From a virus: a DNA stretch of 30,367 nt. The translations under genes were made by a program, and so were the position numbers. Positions 13,142 to 20,703 of the stretch are shown one piece after another (position 1 is the first letter of the stretch; each line of letters opens with the position of its first letter). The notes under the pieces are model-generated. The model was not told the origin of the DNA and searched no databases. It worked only from the letters and a program-made list of their open reading frames with translations. The stretch spans positions 1-30,367 of IMG/VR virus record IMGVR_UViG_3300044991_000896; one strand, 5' to 3'.

Positions 13142-15133
13142 ATGTCGCGTTCATATAACAAGAAGTCGGACTATTGGAGCAAGTTTAACAAGCCAGAAAG
13201 CAGCTCGCTTACTGTTCATAACAACTACGAACCAAAGCTTTTAGGTGAATCTTACTTCACAGAAGTTGCCAAAGCTTCTTATAGTCGCCCAGTTCAAGGA
13301 GCTACAGACACAGCGCAGAGCACAAAGATTCCAAGAAACGGAACTGACCACAACATTCGCCGCTATGCTCTTTTGAGTCAAGGAATGCTTCCTTATCAGT
13401 TCTCTAAAGACGGTGTTGATATTCGTGATGCTATCTTGCTTTGCCAAAAGGCTTACGCAAACGTCGCTTTAGTTAGAAACACAATCGACATTGCCACAGA
13501 GTTCGCTAATACAGAGATTTATCTTGAAGGTGGTACTGCACGTAGCAGAGAATTCTTTACTAAGTGGTTTGAGAAGATCAAACTGTGGAAATTAAAAGAC
13601 CAATACTTCCGCGAATACTATCGCAGTGGAAACATCTTCTATTATCGTATCGACGGTAAATTCAAAGCAGAAGATTTTAAACTTTTGTCTGGTTTGAGCG
13701 AAAACGGAGTTGTTAATAACAAAATTCCTCTTCGCTACATCTTAATTAATCCTTACGAAATCGTTGCCAAGGTTTCTGCTTCGTTTTCAGAAGCGATTTA
13801 CGAAAAACTTCTTTCTGAATACGAGTTAGAAAGACTCAGAAATCCAAAAGATGACGCTGATAGAGAATTGTTTAAAGCTCTTCCTGCTGATATGCAGAAG
13901 AAGGTTAAAGATAAGGCTTATTTCAGAGATGGATTAAAGATGAAACTCGATCCATCATTCTTACTATACTCTTTCTATAAGAAACAAGACTATGAACCGT
14001 TTGCAATTCCATTTACCTTTCCAATCATGGAAGATGTTAATGCAAAACTGGAATTAAAGCATATTGATCAAGCTATTTCTCGCACAGTAGAGAATGTATT
14101 GCTGCTTATCACTATGGGCGCGCCTCCAGATCAAGGCGGCATCAATCCAGCGAACATGGCGGCAATGCAATCGCTGTTTATGAATGAAAGTGTTGGTAGA
14201 GTTCTCGTTTCTGACCATACGACAAAAGCTGAATTCATTATTCCTGATTTAAAGAAGGTCGTTGGTGAAGAGAAATACAAAATTCTTAATCAAGACATTA
14301 AAGAAGGCTTGATGAACGTTCTTGTTGGCGACGACAAGTATAACGGACAGACCGCGAAGATTGGTTTCTTCATGGAACGCCTTAAAGAATCGCGCAACTG
14401 TTTCTTGAACGATATTCTCCAACCAGAAATCATTCGCATTTCAAAAGATTTAGGTTTCAAAGCTTATCCTACTGCTAAATTTAAACAAATTGATCTTAAA
14501 GATGAGATTCAATATATGCGTACAGTTAGCCGCTTGATGGAACTGTCGATTATCACTCCAGAACAAGGTATTGAAGCTATGGCTAACGGCAAATTGCCTT
14601 CTCCAGAAGAGTTAAGCCCAGCTCAAGACAAGCTTGTAGAAGAAAGAAAGAAAGGACACTACAATCCTCTTGTTGGCGGCGTTCCAATGACTGAAGATCT
14701 AAATGCACCAGAGCCAGCTGCTCCTGTTGCCGCTGGAAAACCAGTTAATAAAATCTCTAGAACACCAACGGCTAAACCAAAGAACTCTACCTCTGGCAGA
14801 CCGTTAGGAGCAAAGTCAAAAGCCTCTACTTCTGATATTCAATCTACTGTTTATGCAGTTGATGCTTTCATGAAGGCTTCCGAAACATTCACTGCCGAAA
14901 AGTTCGGCGTAAATCAACTTAACGATCAACAAAAATCGAGCATAATCGAGCTATGTAAGAAAGTTGTTGCCGCTTCTAACAAAGAAGAATGGACAACTAG
15001 ACTACAAGCTTGCGTGCAAGATTTAGGTAACATCGAGAAGCTTCAACCAATGAAAGAAATCTCTGATACTGCTGATGAATTTCTATTGGACGAATATTCT
15101 GCGGCCATTTTGTATCATTCTGCTGTAAAGTAA
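13142..15133 (+). CDS. portal protein, 663 aa
   Basis: Position (directly after TerL, before protease/scaffold), size and sequence all fit a phage portal. Recognisable features are an N-terminal region with DIRDAILLCQKAYANVALVR and NTIDIATEFAN (residues about 99-129), an FREYYRSGNIFYYR strand-helix segment (about 158-171), and a helical domain ending near PEIIRISKDLG. The C-terminal ~150 residues include a low-complexity linker (PEPAAPVAAGKPVNK, then RTPTAKPKNSTSGRP) and a helical tail, probably flexible and not in the ring core. Portals form the dodecameric channel at one head vertex for DNA entry and exit. No ribosome site is obvious at its start. Confidence 0.85.
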   Translation: MSRSYNKKSDYWSKFNKPESSSLTVHNNYEPKLLGESYFTEVAKASYSRPVQGATDTAQSTKIPRNGTDHNIRRYALLSQGMLPYQFSKDGVDIRDAILLCQKAYANVALVRNTIDIATEFANTEIYLEGGTARSREFFTKWFEKIKLWKLKDQYFREYYRSGNIFYYRIDGKFKAEDFKLLSGLSENGVVNNKIPLRYILINPYEIVAKVSASFSEAIYEKLLSEYELERLRNPKDDADRELFKALPADMQKKVKDKAYFRDGLKMKLDPSFLLYSFYKKQDYEPFAIPFTFPIMEDVNAKLELKHIDQAISRTVENVLLLITMGAPPDQGGINPANMAAMQSLFMNESVGRVLVSDHTTKAEFIIPDLKKVVGEEKYKILNQDIKEGLMNVLVGDDKYNGQTAKIGFFMERLKESRNCFLNDILQPEIIRISKDLGFKAYPTAKFKQIDLKDEIQYMRTVSRLMELSIITPEQGIEAMANGKLPSPEELSPAQDKLVEERKKGHYNPLVGGVPMTEDLNAPEPAAPVAAGKPVNKISRTPTAKPKNSTSGRPLGAKSKASTSDIQSTVYAVDAFMKASETFTAEKFGVNQLNDQQKSSIIELCKKVVAASNKEEWTTRLQACVQDLGNIEKLQPMKEISDTADEFLLDEYSAAILYHSAVK

Positions 15134-15136
15134 TTC

Positions 15137-16750
15137 ATGGCGTTTAAGTATAAGACGAAATTAGATAACATTTCTGTCGCTTGTCACAAAGTCGGCAGCA
15201 AAGATTTTCAAATTTCAAAAGCCTCTCTTGACGAGCTAAAAAAGCTCTCTCCAAATATTAACTTTGAAGATAATCCTGATTTATTAGGAGTGTCTTTTAA
15301 CTTAGCTGTGCCAAATATGGTAAATCATAACGGCGACAGTATTTCAGGAGCTACTGCTGCTAAAATCGCCAAAAGATTTCTTAATAAATACTTAAACATC
15401 GAACATAATAAGAAACGCGTTATTGGTCATATCACTAACTACGGATTTAATAGACTAAGTGATAATGTTCAAATGACAGAAGAAGAAGCGGGCAAAACAT
15501 TAGAACCATTTTACTTATCAGTTGCAGGAGTCATTTATAAAACAGTAGATTCATCTTTTACTTCGTTGATGATTCGCAATTCTGATCCTGCTGATTCGTT
15601 CAGAAACTCAATTTCGGCAAGTTGGGAGATTGGTTTTAGTAATTATTATTTGGCTGTTGGAAGTGAGAATTTAAAAGAAGCCGACATCATTACTGATCCA
15701 GAAACCGTTGCAGAATACTCAAAATATTTAAAAAGCAAAGGCGGAAAAGGAAAACTCCAAGATGGAACAATGATTAACAGAGTTATTGTTGGAGAAATCT
15801 ATCCGCTAGGAGGAGGGTTCACCACAAATCCAGCTGCACAAGTTAATGGTGTAGTAGCATTTGATTCTAAAGTTTCAGTTTCCTTGCAGGACTCGGAAAA
15901 CGAAATTTCAGAAGAAGAACCACAAGATTTAGAGATGCAAGATTCATCAAAAGACTACCGTCATGAAGTGATGGCATTCTTGATGAATAAAAAATCAAAT
16001 TCCATTTTAGAGATAAAAAATGTAAAAAATATAAACCATATGGACTTAGAAAAACTTATCACAGAACTCAAGAGCGCTCTTCTTGAGAAAAAATTCGGTG
16101 AAGAAGCTGTCGCTTCAATGACTAGCCAATTCACAGAAGCTATCAAACAAAAAGACACAGAATATCGCGATTCAATCGCTGCTGAAAAAAACGCTAAAGA
16201 ACAAGCTCAGAAGCTTTACGAACAAACCGTCGCTTCTGTTGAAGAAATCAAAGCTTCTTTGGCCGCAGCTCAAGATGAGCTGAATAAAATTAAAGAACAA
16301 AAAACTCAAGAAGAAGCTTTTGCTCGCCTGAATAACCGCATGGCTGAACTTGACGCCTCTTACGAACTCTCCGACGAAGACCGCAAGGTTATCATGGGTG
16401 AAATTCAAAATGTTGACTCCACAGAAGAAGCTTTCGCTTCTTACAAAGATAAATTTAGTGTTATGATGAAGCATAAGAACAAAGAAACAATCAAGGCTCA
16501 AGCCGCCGAAATGGAAAAGAAGATTTCGGAAATGGTTGAATCTCGTCTTAAAGAAGTCAGCAAAGCTTCTGTCACTGCCGTTGTTGAAACAAAGGTAGAA
16601 GACAAGAAACCTGACATTACAGCCGCTCTCGAAAGCGCTGTTGCCACAAACACCGCGCCAGATAGTCAAACATCTGTCGAAATCAACTTCCGCGATAAGT
16701 TTGCACAAGCTTTTTCGCGTGAAAACATTAGCGTAAGCTATTCTAAATAA
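15137..16750 (+). CDS. prohead protease-scaffold fusion, 537 aa
   Basis: Residues about 1-245 look like a phage prohead protease: LGVSFNLAVPNMVNHNGDSI, then LNKYLNIEHNKKRVIGHI with a conserved His (about residue 94), and ISASWEIGFSNYYL (about 157-170) with a Ser that may be catalytic. Residues about 250-290 are an acidic linker. Residues about 302-500 are Lys/Glu/Gln/Ala-rich coiled coil (ALLEKKFGEEAV..., EEIKASLAAAQDELNKIKEQ) typical of scaffold. The C-terminal 40 residues are unstructured with a basic end. The likely role is to assemble the procapsid around the scaffold, then cleave scaffold and capsid proteins. An in-frame ATG at 16040 could produce the scaffold alone. It starts 3 nt after the portal stop. 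Confidence 0.7.
   Translation: MAFKYKTKLDNISVACHKVGSKDFQISKASLDELKKLSPNINFEDNPDLLGVSFNLAVPNMVNHNGDSISGATAAKIAKRFLNKYLNIEHNKKRVIGHITNYGFNRLSDNVQMTEEEAGKTLEPFYLSVAGVIYKTVDSSFTSLMIRNSDPADSFRNSISASWEIGFSNYYLAVGSENLKEADIITDPETVAEYSKYLKSKGGKGKLQDGTMINRVIVGEIYPLGGGFTTNPAAQVNGVVAFDSKVSVSLQDSENEISEEEPQDLEMQDSSKDYRHEVMAFLMNKKSNSILEIKNVKNINHMDLEKLITELKSALLEKKFGEEAVASMTSQFTEAIKQKDTEYRDSIAAEKNAKEQAQKLYEQTVASVEEIKASLAAAQDELNKIKEQKTQEEAFARLNNRMAELDASYELSDEDRKVIMGEIQNVDSTEEAFASYKDKFSVMMKHKNKETIKAQAAEMEKKISEMVESRLKEVSKASVTAVVETKVEDKKPDITAALESAVATNTAPDSQTSVEINFRDKFAQAFSRENISVSYSK
16040..16750 (+). CDS. possible nested scaffold protein, 236 aa
   Basis: An in-frame ATG at 16040 (MDLEKLITELKSALLEKK) sits exactly at the junction between the protease-like part and the coiled-coil part. 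Upstream is an AT-rich stretch with ATGTAAAAAATATAAAC, close to the GTGTAAAAAATAGT before the gene at 5917. Codon choice becomes richer in C-ending codons from about here, like the capsid genes downstream. Nested protease/scaffold genes are known in other phages (lambda C/Nu3). No Shine-Dalgarno sequence is visible, so independent expression is a hypothesis. Confidence 0.35.
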   Translation: MDLEKLITELKSALLEKKFGEEAVASMTSQFTEAIKQKDTEYRDSIAAEKNAKEQAQKLYEQTVASVEEIKASLAAAQDELNKIKEQKTQEEAFARLNNRMAELDASYELSDEDRKVIMGEIQNVDSTEEAFASYKDKFSVMMKHKNKETIKAQAAEMEKKISEMVESRLKEVSKASVTAVVETKVEDKKPDITAALESAVATNTAPDSQTSVEINFRDKFAQAFSRENISVSYSK

Positions 16751-16785
16751 TAACAATCAAGTAAATATATAATAAGGAAAACAAT

Positions 16786-17406
16786 ATGGCTATTCGTCTC
16801 TTACCATTCCGTCAACTCAACGAGTTTGACGTGGTCAATATGTACGCCCTTGTTGACGCTGCCGTTAACGAGAGCACAACAGGCGTTGGCAGCGGTGACG
16901 CAGGTGTTTTCGTTAAAGTTTCCGCAGGTAACTTTGACTTAGACCCAGTTTCATACGCTTCTGACTCATACCTCGGCAAAACCGATTATCCGCATATCGG
17001 TGCTGCCCAATACCCAAAGGTTAACCTCAAGGTTACCCCCGCCGCCTCTGGCGATCTCACAAACTGCCTCGGACTCACCCTCCGTCAGACTGCTAAAACA
17101 GATGAAAACGGCGAAAAGCTTCTCTACTACCGCCAAAAAGCGGAAGAGCTGATGGCTGTTCTCCCTGGTCAAGCTGTTCCAGTCGCTACTCGCGGTATCT
17201 TCTCGCTTGGCGCTAACGCCGTCGATGGTACTCTCACAGTTGGCTCTGGCTTCAAGCTTTCCGCCAATGGTGGTAAAGTTACAGGCTGCGCTCACAGTGA
17301 CGCTGGCAAACTCGGCCTTGTTCTCGGAACAGGCTCACGCACAACTCTTAACGGTGTTGCTGATCAATTCAACGGCAATTTCGCCGTCGTCGGTCTGCGT
17401 ATGTAA
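16786..17406 (+). CDS. probable capsid decoration/stabilisation protein, 206 aa
   Basis: Position between scaffold and major capsid protein is where decoration proteins such as lambda gpD are encoded. The sequence is Gly/Ala/Val-rich and beta-like, with few charged patches (GSGDAGVFVKVSAGNFDLD, then DGTLTVGSGFKLSANGGKV), as expected for a virion surface protein. A strong ribosome site AAGGA (16774-16778) precedes the ATG, and codon choice is biased toward C-ending codons, both signs of high expression. It might instead be a head-fibre base or a minor capsid protein. No enzyme motif is present. Confidence 0.6.
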   Translation: MAIRLLPFRQLNEFDVVNMYALVDAAVNESTTGVGSGDAGVFVKVSAGNFDLDPVSYASDSYLGKTDYPHIGAAQYPKVNLKVTPAASGDLTNCLGLTLRQTAKTDENGEKLLYYRQKAEELMAVLPGQAVPVATRGIFSLGANAVDGTLTVGSGFKLSANGGKVTGCAHSDAGKLGLVLGTGSRTTLNGVADQFNGNFAVVGLRM

Positions 17407-17440
17407 TTGAACAATAAAATATAAAAGGAAAAAATTTATA

Positions 17441-18580
17441 ATGAAAATCACATTAAAGCGCACACCAGAACAGATTGAGCTTATCAAAGCTATGGCCAGC
17501 CGCAACCGCACCGTCGCTTATGACGCGCAAGTTGCTCTCGCCTCCTTCATCGGACCTGTACTTGCAGAAGTTATCAACAACGCTCCTACACTGAGCAACT
17601 TGTTCACAACTCTGCCATTCAACGCCGATGACAATCCCAGCATCCCGCTCGACCTCTACTTCGACATCAATGACGAAGATTATATCACAGTATATTCTCA
17701 GTCCGTCGCTGGTGGTCTTCCAACCAATCAAGTTCTCCCAACCACATCCGAATTGAAAGTTGCTACTTACAGCCTCGACAGCGCTCTGTCGTTTGATCGT
17801 AAGTACGCCGCCAAACATCGTATGGACGTTGTAGCGAAAACCTTCACCCGCATGGCCCAAGAAGTTCTCTTAAAACAAGAACGCACTTCCGCCTCGCTGG
17901 TAATGGCCGCTCTCGCCGCCGCCACCACAAATAGCAAGCAACACGTTCAAAAAGCTAACCAAGCTGGTCGTTTCCTCTTGGCTGACTTGAACGAACTGCT
18001 CACCCTCGCAAAGCGTATCTCCACATCGTGGGCTAACGGTACTCCTGCTGGTGGCGCTCGCGCTGGTTTGACCGACATTCTGGTTTCCCCAGAAATCGTT
18101 GAGCAAATTCGTGCAATGGCTTATAACCCAATCAACACCGTTTCTGGTATCACCGCTTCTGGCGGCACAGCTTCTTCGGTCGGCATCGCTGCCACCGACG
18201 AAATGCGCTCCGCTATCTACGGCGCAAGTGGTATCCCAAGCTTCTACGGTGTTTCGATCTTGGAATTCGTTGAAATGGGCAAAGGCCAAAAGTTCAACAC
18301 CATTTTCGACACCGCTGCTGACGCCACAACCTTCACAAAGGCTGATGGTACAAGCTCTGGTGACTTCACTGGTTCCACACAAGAAATCATCGTTGGTATT
18401 GACCGCAGCCGCGAGTCTCTCCTTCGTGTTGTCGCTACCGATCCAGATTCCAACTCGGAATTCACGCTCGTTGCCGACGACCAATTCAGCATCCGCCAAA
18501 ATAAGATCGGTTATTTCGGCTCGATGGAAGAAGGCCGCATGATTCTCGACAATCGCGCCCTCGTTGGCAAGATCGTCTAA
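17441..18580 (+). CDS. major capsid protein, 379 aa
   Basis: It follows the protease/scaffold and decoration genes, has the usual length (about 350-400 aa) and strong expression signals: ribosome site AAGGAA (17425-17430), C-ending codon bias and a perfect terminator right after. The N-terminal region is helical (TPEQIELIKAMASRNRTVAY), followed by NNAPTLSNLFTTLPF and a conserved-style beta segment, while the middle has a Gly/Ser/Thr-rich loop (NTVSGITASGGTASSVGIAA). The C-terminal segment (STQEIIVGIDRSRESLLRVV, then DDQFSIRQNKIGYFGSMEEG) is typical of HK97-fold capsid proteins. The HK97 fold is inferred from context and pattern. Cleavage by the protease is possible; no clear site is seen. Confidence 0.85.
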   Translation: MKITLKRTPEQIELIKAMASRNRTVAYDAQVALASFIGPVLAEVINNAPTLSNLFTTLPFNADDNPSIPLDLYFDINDEDYITVYSQSVAGGLPTNQVLPTTSELKVATYSLDSALSFDRKYAAKHRMDVVAKTFTRMAQEVLLKQERTSASLVMAALAAATTNSKQHVQKANQAGRFLLADLNELLTLAKRISTSWANGTPAGGARAGLTDILVSPEIVEQIRAMAYNPINTVSGITASGGTASSVGIAATDEMRSAIYGASGIPSFYGVSILEFVEMGKGQKFNTIFDTAADATTFTKADGTSSGDFTGSTQEIIVGIDRSRESLLRVVATDPDSNSEFTLVADDQFSIRQNKIGYFGSMEEGRMILDNRALVGKIV

Positions 18581-18599
18581 TAGAATAGTTCTTACGAAG

Positions 18600-18630
18600 C
18601 CCGCCTCGAAAGAGGCGGGTTTTTTATTCT
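18600..18630 (+). terminator. intrinsic terminator after the major capsid gene
   Basis: CCCGCCTC (18600-18607), a GAAA tetraloop (18608-18611) and GAGGCGGG (18612-18619) form a perfect 8-bp GC-rich stem, followed by T6 (18620-18625). It lies 19 nt after the capsid stop and should end the packaging/head transcript. Confidence 0.93.
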
Positions 18631-18645
18631 CTATATTCTAGAAAA

Positions 18646-18652
18646 GTGTAAA
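18646..18652 (+). promoter_or_regulatory. GTGTAAA motif, copy 4 (after the terminator)
   Basis: It lies between the capsid terminator and the next ATG (18672), 19 nt upstream of it. A new promoter is needed here because the terminator ends the previous transcript, so this copy is among the best evidence that the motif is promoter-related. Confidence 0.4.
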
Positions 18653-18671
18653 CTGTAAGGTATCATCTAGT

Positions 18672-19067
18672 ATGGAAACATCAACTGGACAGTCTAAAGT
18701 TAAAGAAAATCCGAGTCTTATGAGTGCTTTAAACAACATTCAAGATAAGAACTCTAAGGAGTATCGTGATAAAGTTCGTGAATTAGAAACTGCTTTAGGC
18801 GTTAAAGAAGTAAATATTTTTGGTACAGCAAATCGCTCTATCTTTGAAGAAAATTTAAATGAGATGAATGAGATGCAAATGCAAGCGTTGGCGCGTCGTC
18901 TTTATATTGATCAGTCTGGTAGCAAGCCTATGTTAAAGAAGCGTCTAATGAAGCAGTTTGACACACAAAACGTTCAGAGTCGCGGTTATTTTTCTCCACA
19001 ACCTAAACAAAAAGAGCTATTTTCTGAAAAACAGAAGATCGCTATGAATAAAATCTTAAATGGCTAA
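18672..19067 (+). CDS. hypothetical protein with SAP-like helix pair, 131 aa
   Basis: The protein is charged and helical. Residues about 63-97 (MNEMQMQALARRLYIDQSGS, then KPMLKKRLMKQF) resemble a SAP-type DNA-binding helix-extended-helix (L-x2-L-A-x-R-L...G-x-K-x2-L-x-x-R-L), suggesting DNA binding. The remainder is not recognised. It is the first gene after the capsid terminator and overlaps the next gene by 8 nt, so the two are probably expressed together. Head-completion proteins often sit here, but a SAP domain would be unusual for one, so I do not assign a virion role. No ribosome site is clear. Confidence 0.55.
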   Translation: METSTGQSKVKENPSLMSALNNIQDKNSKEYRDKVRELETALGVKEVNIFGTANRSIFEENLNEMNEMQMQALARRLYIDQSGSKPMLKKRLMKQFDTQNVQSRGYFSPQPKQKELFSEKQKIAMNKILNG

Positions 19068-19548
19068 TATCGAACAAGTAGCAAGCGGTATATTCTTCTA
19101 CGAATTTGATGCGGATACAGCGGAAGCTAATATCAGTATCATTTCTGGTTGGATTACCGCAAACTTAGGTGAAATCAACAACTTGATTTTTACTAATTTC
19201 ACAGGTGAAGACGCTAGTCTTGGAAAAGAAGAACAAGATATTCTCAAGCATCTTTATATGGCGAGCTACTACAAAAAGAAGTCGAGAAACGTTATTAAAT
19301 CTATTGGTTCTTCCTCTGGAAACGGAATCTTGTCTTTGAAAGACGAAGACAATACAATTGTATTTGTTAATACAAACGAAGTGAGCAAACAGTTCCATTC
19401 TTTATCAAAAAGTCATATGGAAGAAGTTAATAAACTTGTTTACGCTTATAACTCTTATCAAGCAAGACCAACTCAAGTTGTGAATAAGAGTATGTTTAAT
19501 GATGTTATGGGTTTGGTTGCTACTGGTACAGGTTTCATCATCTACTAA
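19060..19548 (+). CDS. hypothetical protein, possibly head-tail or neck related, 162 aa
   Basis: I do not recognise a family. Residues about 1-55 resemble a mixed alpha/beta start (VASGIFFYEFDADTAEANIS, IISGWITANLGEINNLIF), with a helix-rich middle (EEQDILKHLYMASYYKKKSR) and a hydrophobic C-terminus (MGLVATGTGFIIY). The segment with several aromatic residues followed by basic helices is similar in style to small head-tail connector proteins, which often have a length near 160 aa and lie downstream of the capsid gene. That is positional inference. It is followed by an intrinsic terminator. Confidence 0.5.
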   Translation: MANIEQVASGIFFYEFDADTAEANISIISGWITANLGEINNLIFTNFTGEDASLGKEEQDILKHLYMASYYKKKSRNVIKSIGSSSGNGILSLKDEDNTIVFVNTNEVSKQFHSLSKSHMEEVNKLVYAYNSYQARPTQVVNKSMFNDVMGLVATGTGFIIY

Positions 19549-19570
19549 AGTCTAGTTTTAATTAAAATTC

Positions 19571-19603
19571 AAAAGCGCACCCTTAAAAGTGCGCTTTTTG
19601 TGT
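19571..19603 (+). terminator. intrinsic terminator after the post-capsid gene pair
   Basis: AAAAGCGCAC (19571-19580) pairs with GTGCGCTTTT (19589-19598) around an 8-nt loop, and T-rich sequence follows. The A/T ends of the stem make it potentially active in both directions. It separates the small head-gene pair from the fibre region. Confidence 0.88.
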
Positions 19604-19606
19604 AAA
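19600..19606 (+). promoter_or_regulatory. GTGTAAA motif, copy 5 (after the second terminator)
   Basis: It begins 2 nt after the terminator stem and ends 21 nt before the ATG at 19628. As at 18646, a fresh promoter is expected immediately after a terminator. Confidence 0.4.
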
Positions 19607-19627
19607 TTTAAATGAAAGCTTCTAACA

Positions 19628-19969
19628 ATGTCTGCTTCTACTTATAACATTTCCATAGAAACAAATACAGATTATTCTGTTAGTCTTATACTTAAAGATG
19701 CTGGAGGCGTAGCAATCAATCTTACTTCTGCAACAATTGATGCAGAAATAAAACAGAATTATTATTCGCCAACACTTGTTGCTTTTACAGTAACGAAAAC
19801 AAATCCTAGTATTGGATCAATCAAACTCGCTTTAACTGCTGCGCAAACTGCGGCATTACATCCGGGCGATTTGCAGTATGATGTTTTAGTAAAATTTGAT
19901 AATGGTACATTTCAAAAAATATTAAAAGGAGTTATTTCGGTAACATCAGGCATAACATCACTATCATAA
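19628..19969 (+). CDS. beta-sandwich virion protein, fibre/baseplate-associated, 113 aa
   Basis: The sequence reads as a single immunoglobulin-like beta-sandwich: TNTDYSVSLILKDAGGVAIN, LTSATIDAEIKQNYYSP, IGSIKLALTAAQTAALHPGD and QYDVLVKFDNGTFQKILKGV. This organisation (a short strand, LTSAT-like, then a GDLxYDVxV strand) is common in small structural proteins next to phage tail fibres and in the N-terminal domain of upper baseplate proteins. It could be a connector or a fibre-base accessory. It opens the fibre operon and ends 1 nt before the next ATG. Confidence 0.6.
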   Translation: MSASTYNISIETNTDYSVSLILKDAGGVAINLTSATIDAEIKQNYYSPTLVAFTVTKTNPSIGSIKLALTAAQTAALHPGDLQYDVLVKFDNGTFQKILKGVISVTSGITSLS

Positions 19970-19970
19970 A

Positions 19971-20660
19971 ATGTCCGAAGTAGTTGAAATTATTATATCT
20001 GGTAATGATGATGGGCCGATTCAAATTATTGAAGCGGATCAGTTCAACCATAACTCGCTTCCTGACTTACAAGGAGGAACTGGTGGTCAATATTATCACT
20101 TAACAAGTGGTCAATACAATTTCGTTACTGGAATTTTCGCAGATCAGATTGATCCTACTCATGACGTATTCTTTGAAAAGAATGTCTCTGTCTCAGGCAC
20201 ACTTCTTCTTGGCAGTGGGACAGACAATTCATTAAGCGGAATTCGTACAGCTGCTGACGGTAGCTTTTCTCAAGCTGGTGACGCTCAATATTCGGAGTTT
20301 ATTTTAAAAAGAGAAACAACAACAACTGGAACTTATGAGTTGTCGTTTCCAAATCAAATCAAGAAGTTAACTTTACCTAATAACACTTCATGGTTCTTTA
20401 AAGTGAGAGTTATCGGAAGATCAACTGCTGGTTTAACATCAACGTTTAATGCAGAAGGTACAATTAAAAAAGGTATAAGCGCAGGATTCACAGAAATTGT
20501 TGGAGGAACAATTGTGAACGGGGTAACTGATGAGTTGGCAGTTGGCGGAATCTTAATCGACGCTGATACAACTTACGGATACCTCAAAATCAGCGTTTTG
20601 GGGTTAACAGCAACTACAATTCACTGGGTCGCATTTCTAGATTTAATACAAGTAAAATAA
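19971..20660 (+). CDS. tail fibre-like protein, 229 aa
   Basis: Residues about 26-54 (NHNSLPDLQGGTGGQYYHLT then SGQYNFV) match a motif found repeatedly in phage tail fibre proteins. Residues about 101-229 (GDAQYSEFILKRETTTTGTY, then NTSWFFKVRVIGRS, DADTTYGYLKISVLG, TTIHWVAFLDLIQV) are a C-terminal domain common at the ends of fibre proteins, probably a trimeric tip or knob. The same domain ends the next fibre gene. The short middle suggests a compact fibre or a component that binds a longer one. The start is 1 nt after the previous stop. Confidence 0.7.
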   Translation: MSEVVEIIISGNDDGPIQIIEADQFNHNSLPDLQGGTGGQYYHLTSGQYNFVTGIFADQIDPTHDVFFEKNVSVSGTLLLGSGTDNSLSGIRTAADGSFSQAGDAQYSEFILKRETTTTGTYELSFPNQIKKLTLPNNTSWFFKVRVIGRSTAGLTSTFNAEGTIKKGISAGFTEIVGGTIVNGVTDELAVGGILIDADTTYGYLKISVLGLTATTIHWVAFLDLIQVK

Positions 20661-20670
20661 CAACAAAATC

Positions 20671-20677
20671 GTGTAAA
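20671..20677 (+). promoter_or_regulatory. GTGTAAA motif, copy 6
   Basis: It lies in the 43-nt gap before the fibre gene at 20704, 26 nt upstream of the ATG. A CGGAG ribosome-like site follows. There is no terminator in this gap, so the copy would be an internal promoter. Confidence 0.35.
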
Positions 20678-20703
20678 TAATTCAACAACGGAGAATTTAA
20701 AAA

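Noticed and set aside
16966-18542. Opposite-strand and shifted open frames across the decoration and capsid genes
   Set aside because: The C-ending codon bias removes stop codons from other phases. The products resemble nothing and overlap strongly supported genes completely.
19612-19647. Short frame starting at the earlier ATG upstream of the beta-sandwich gene
   Set aside because: It closes after 11 codons and overlaps the real start at 19628; nothing supports it.
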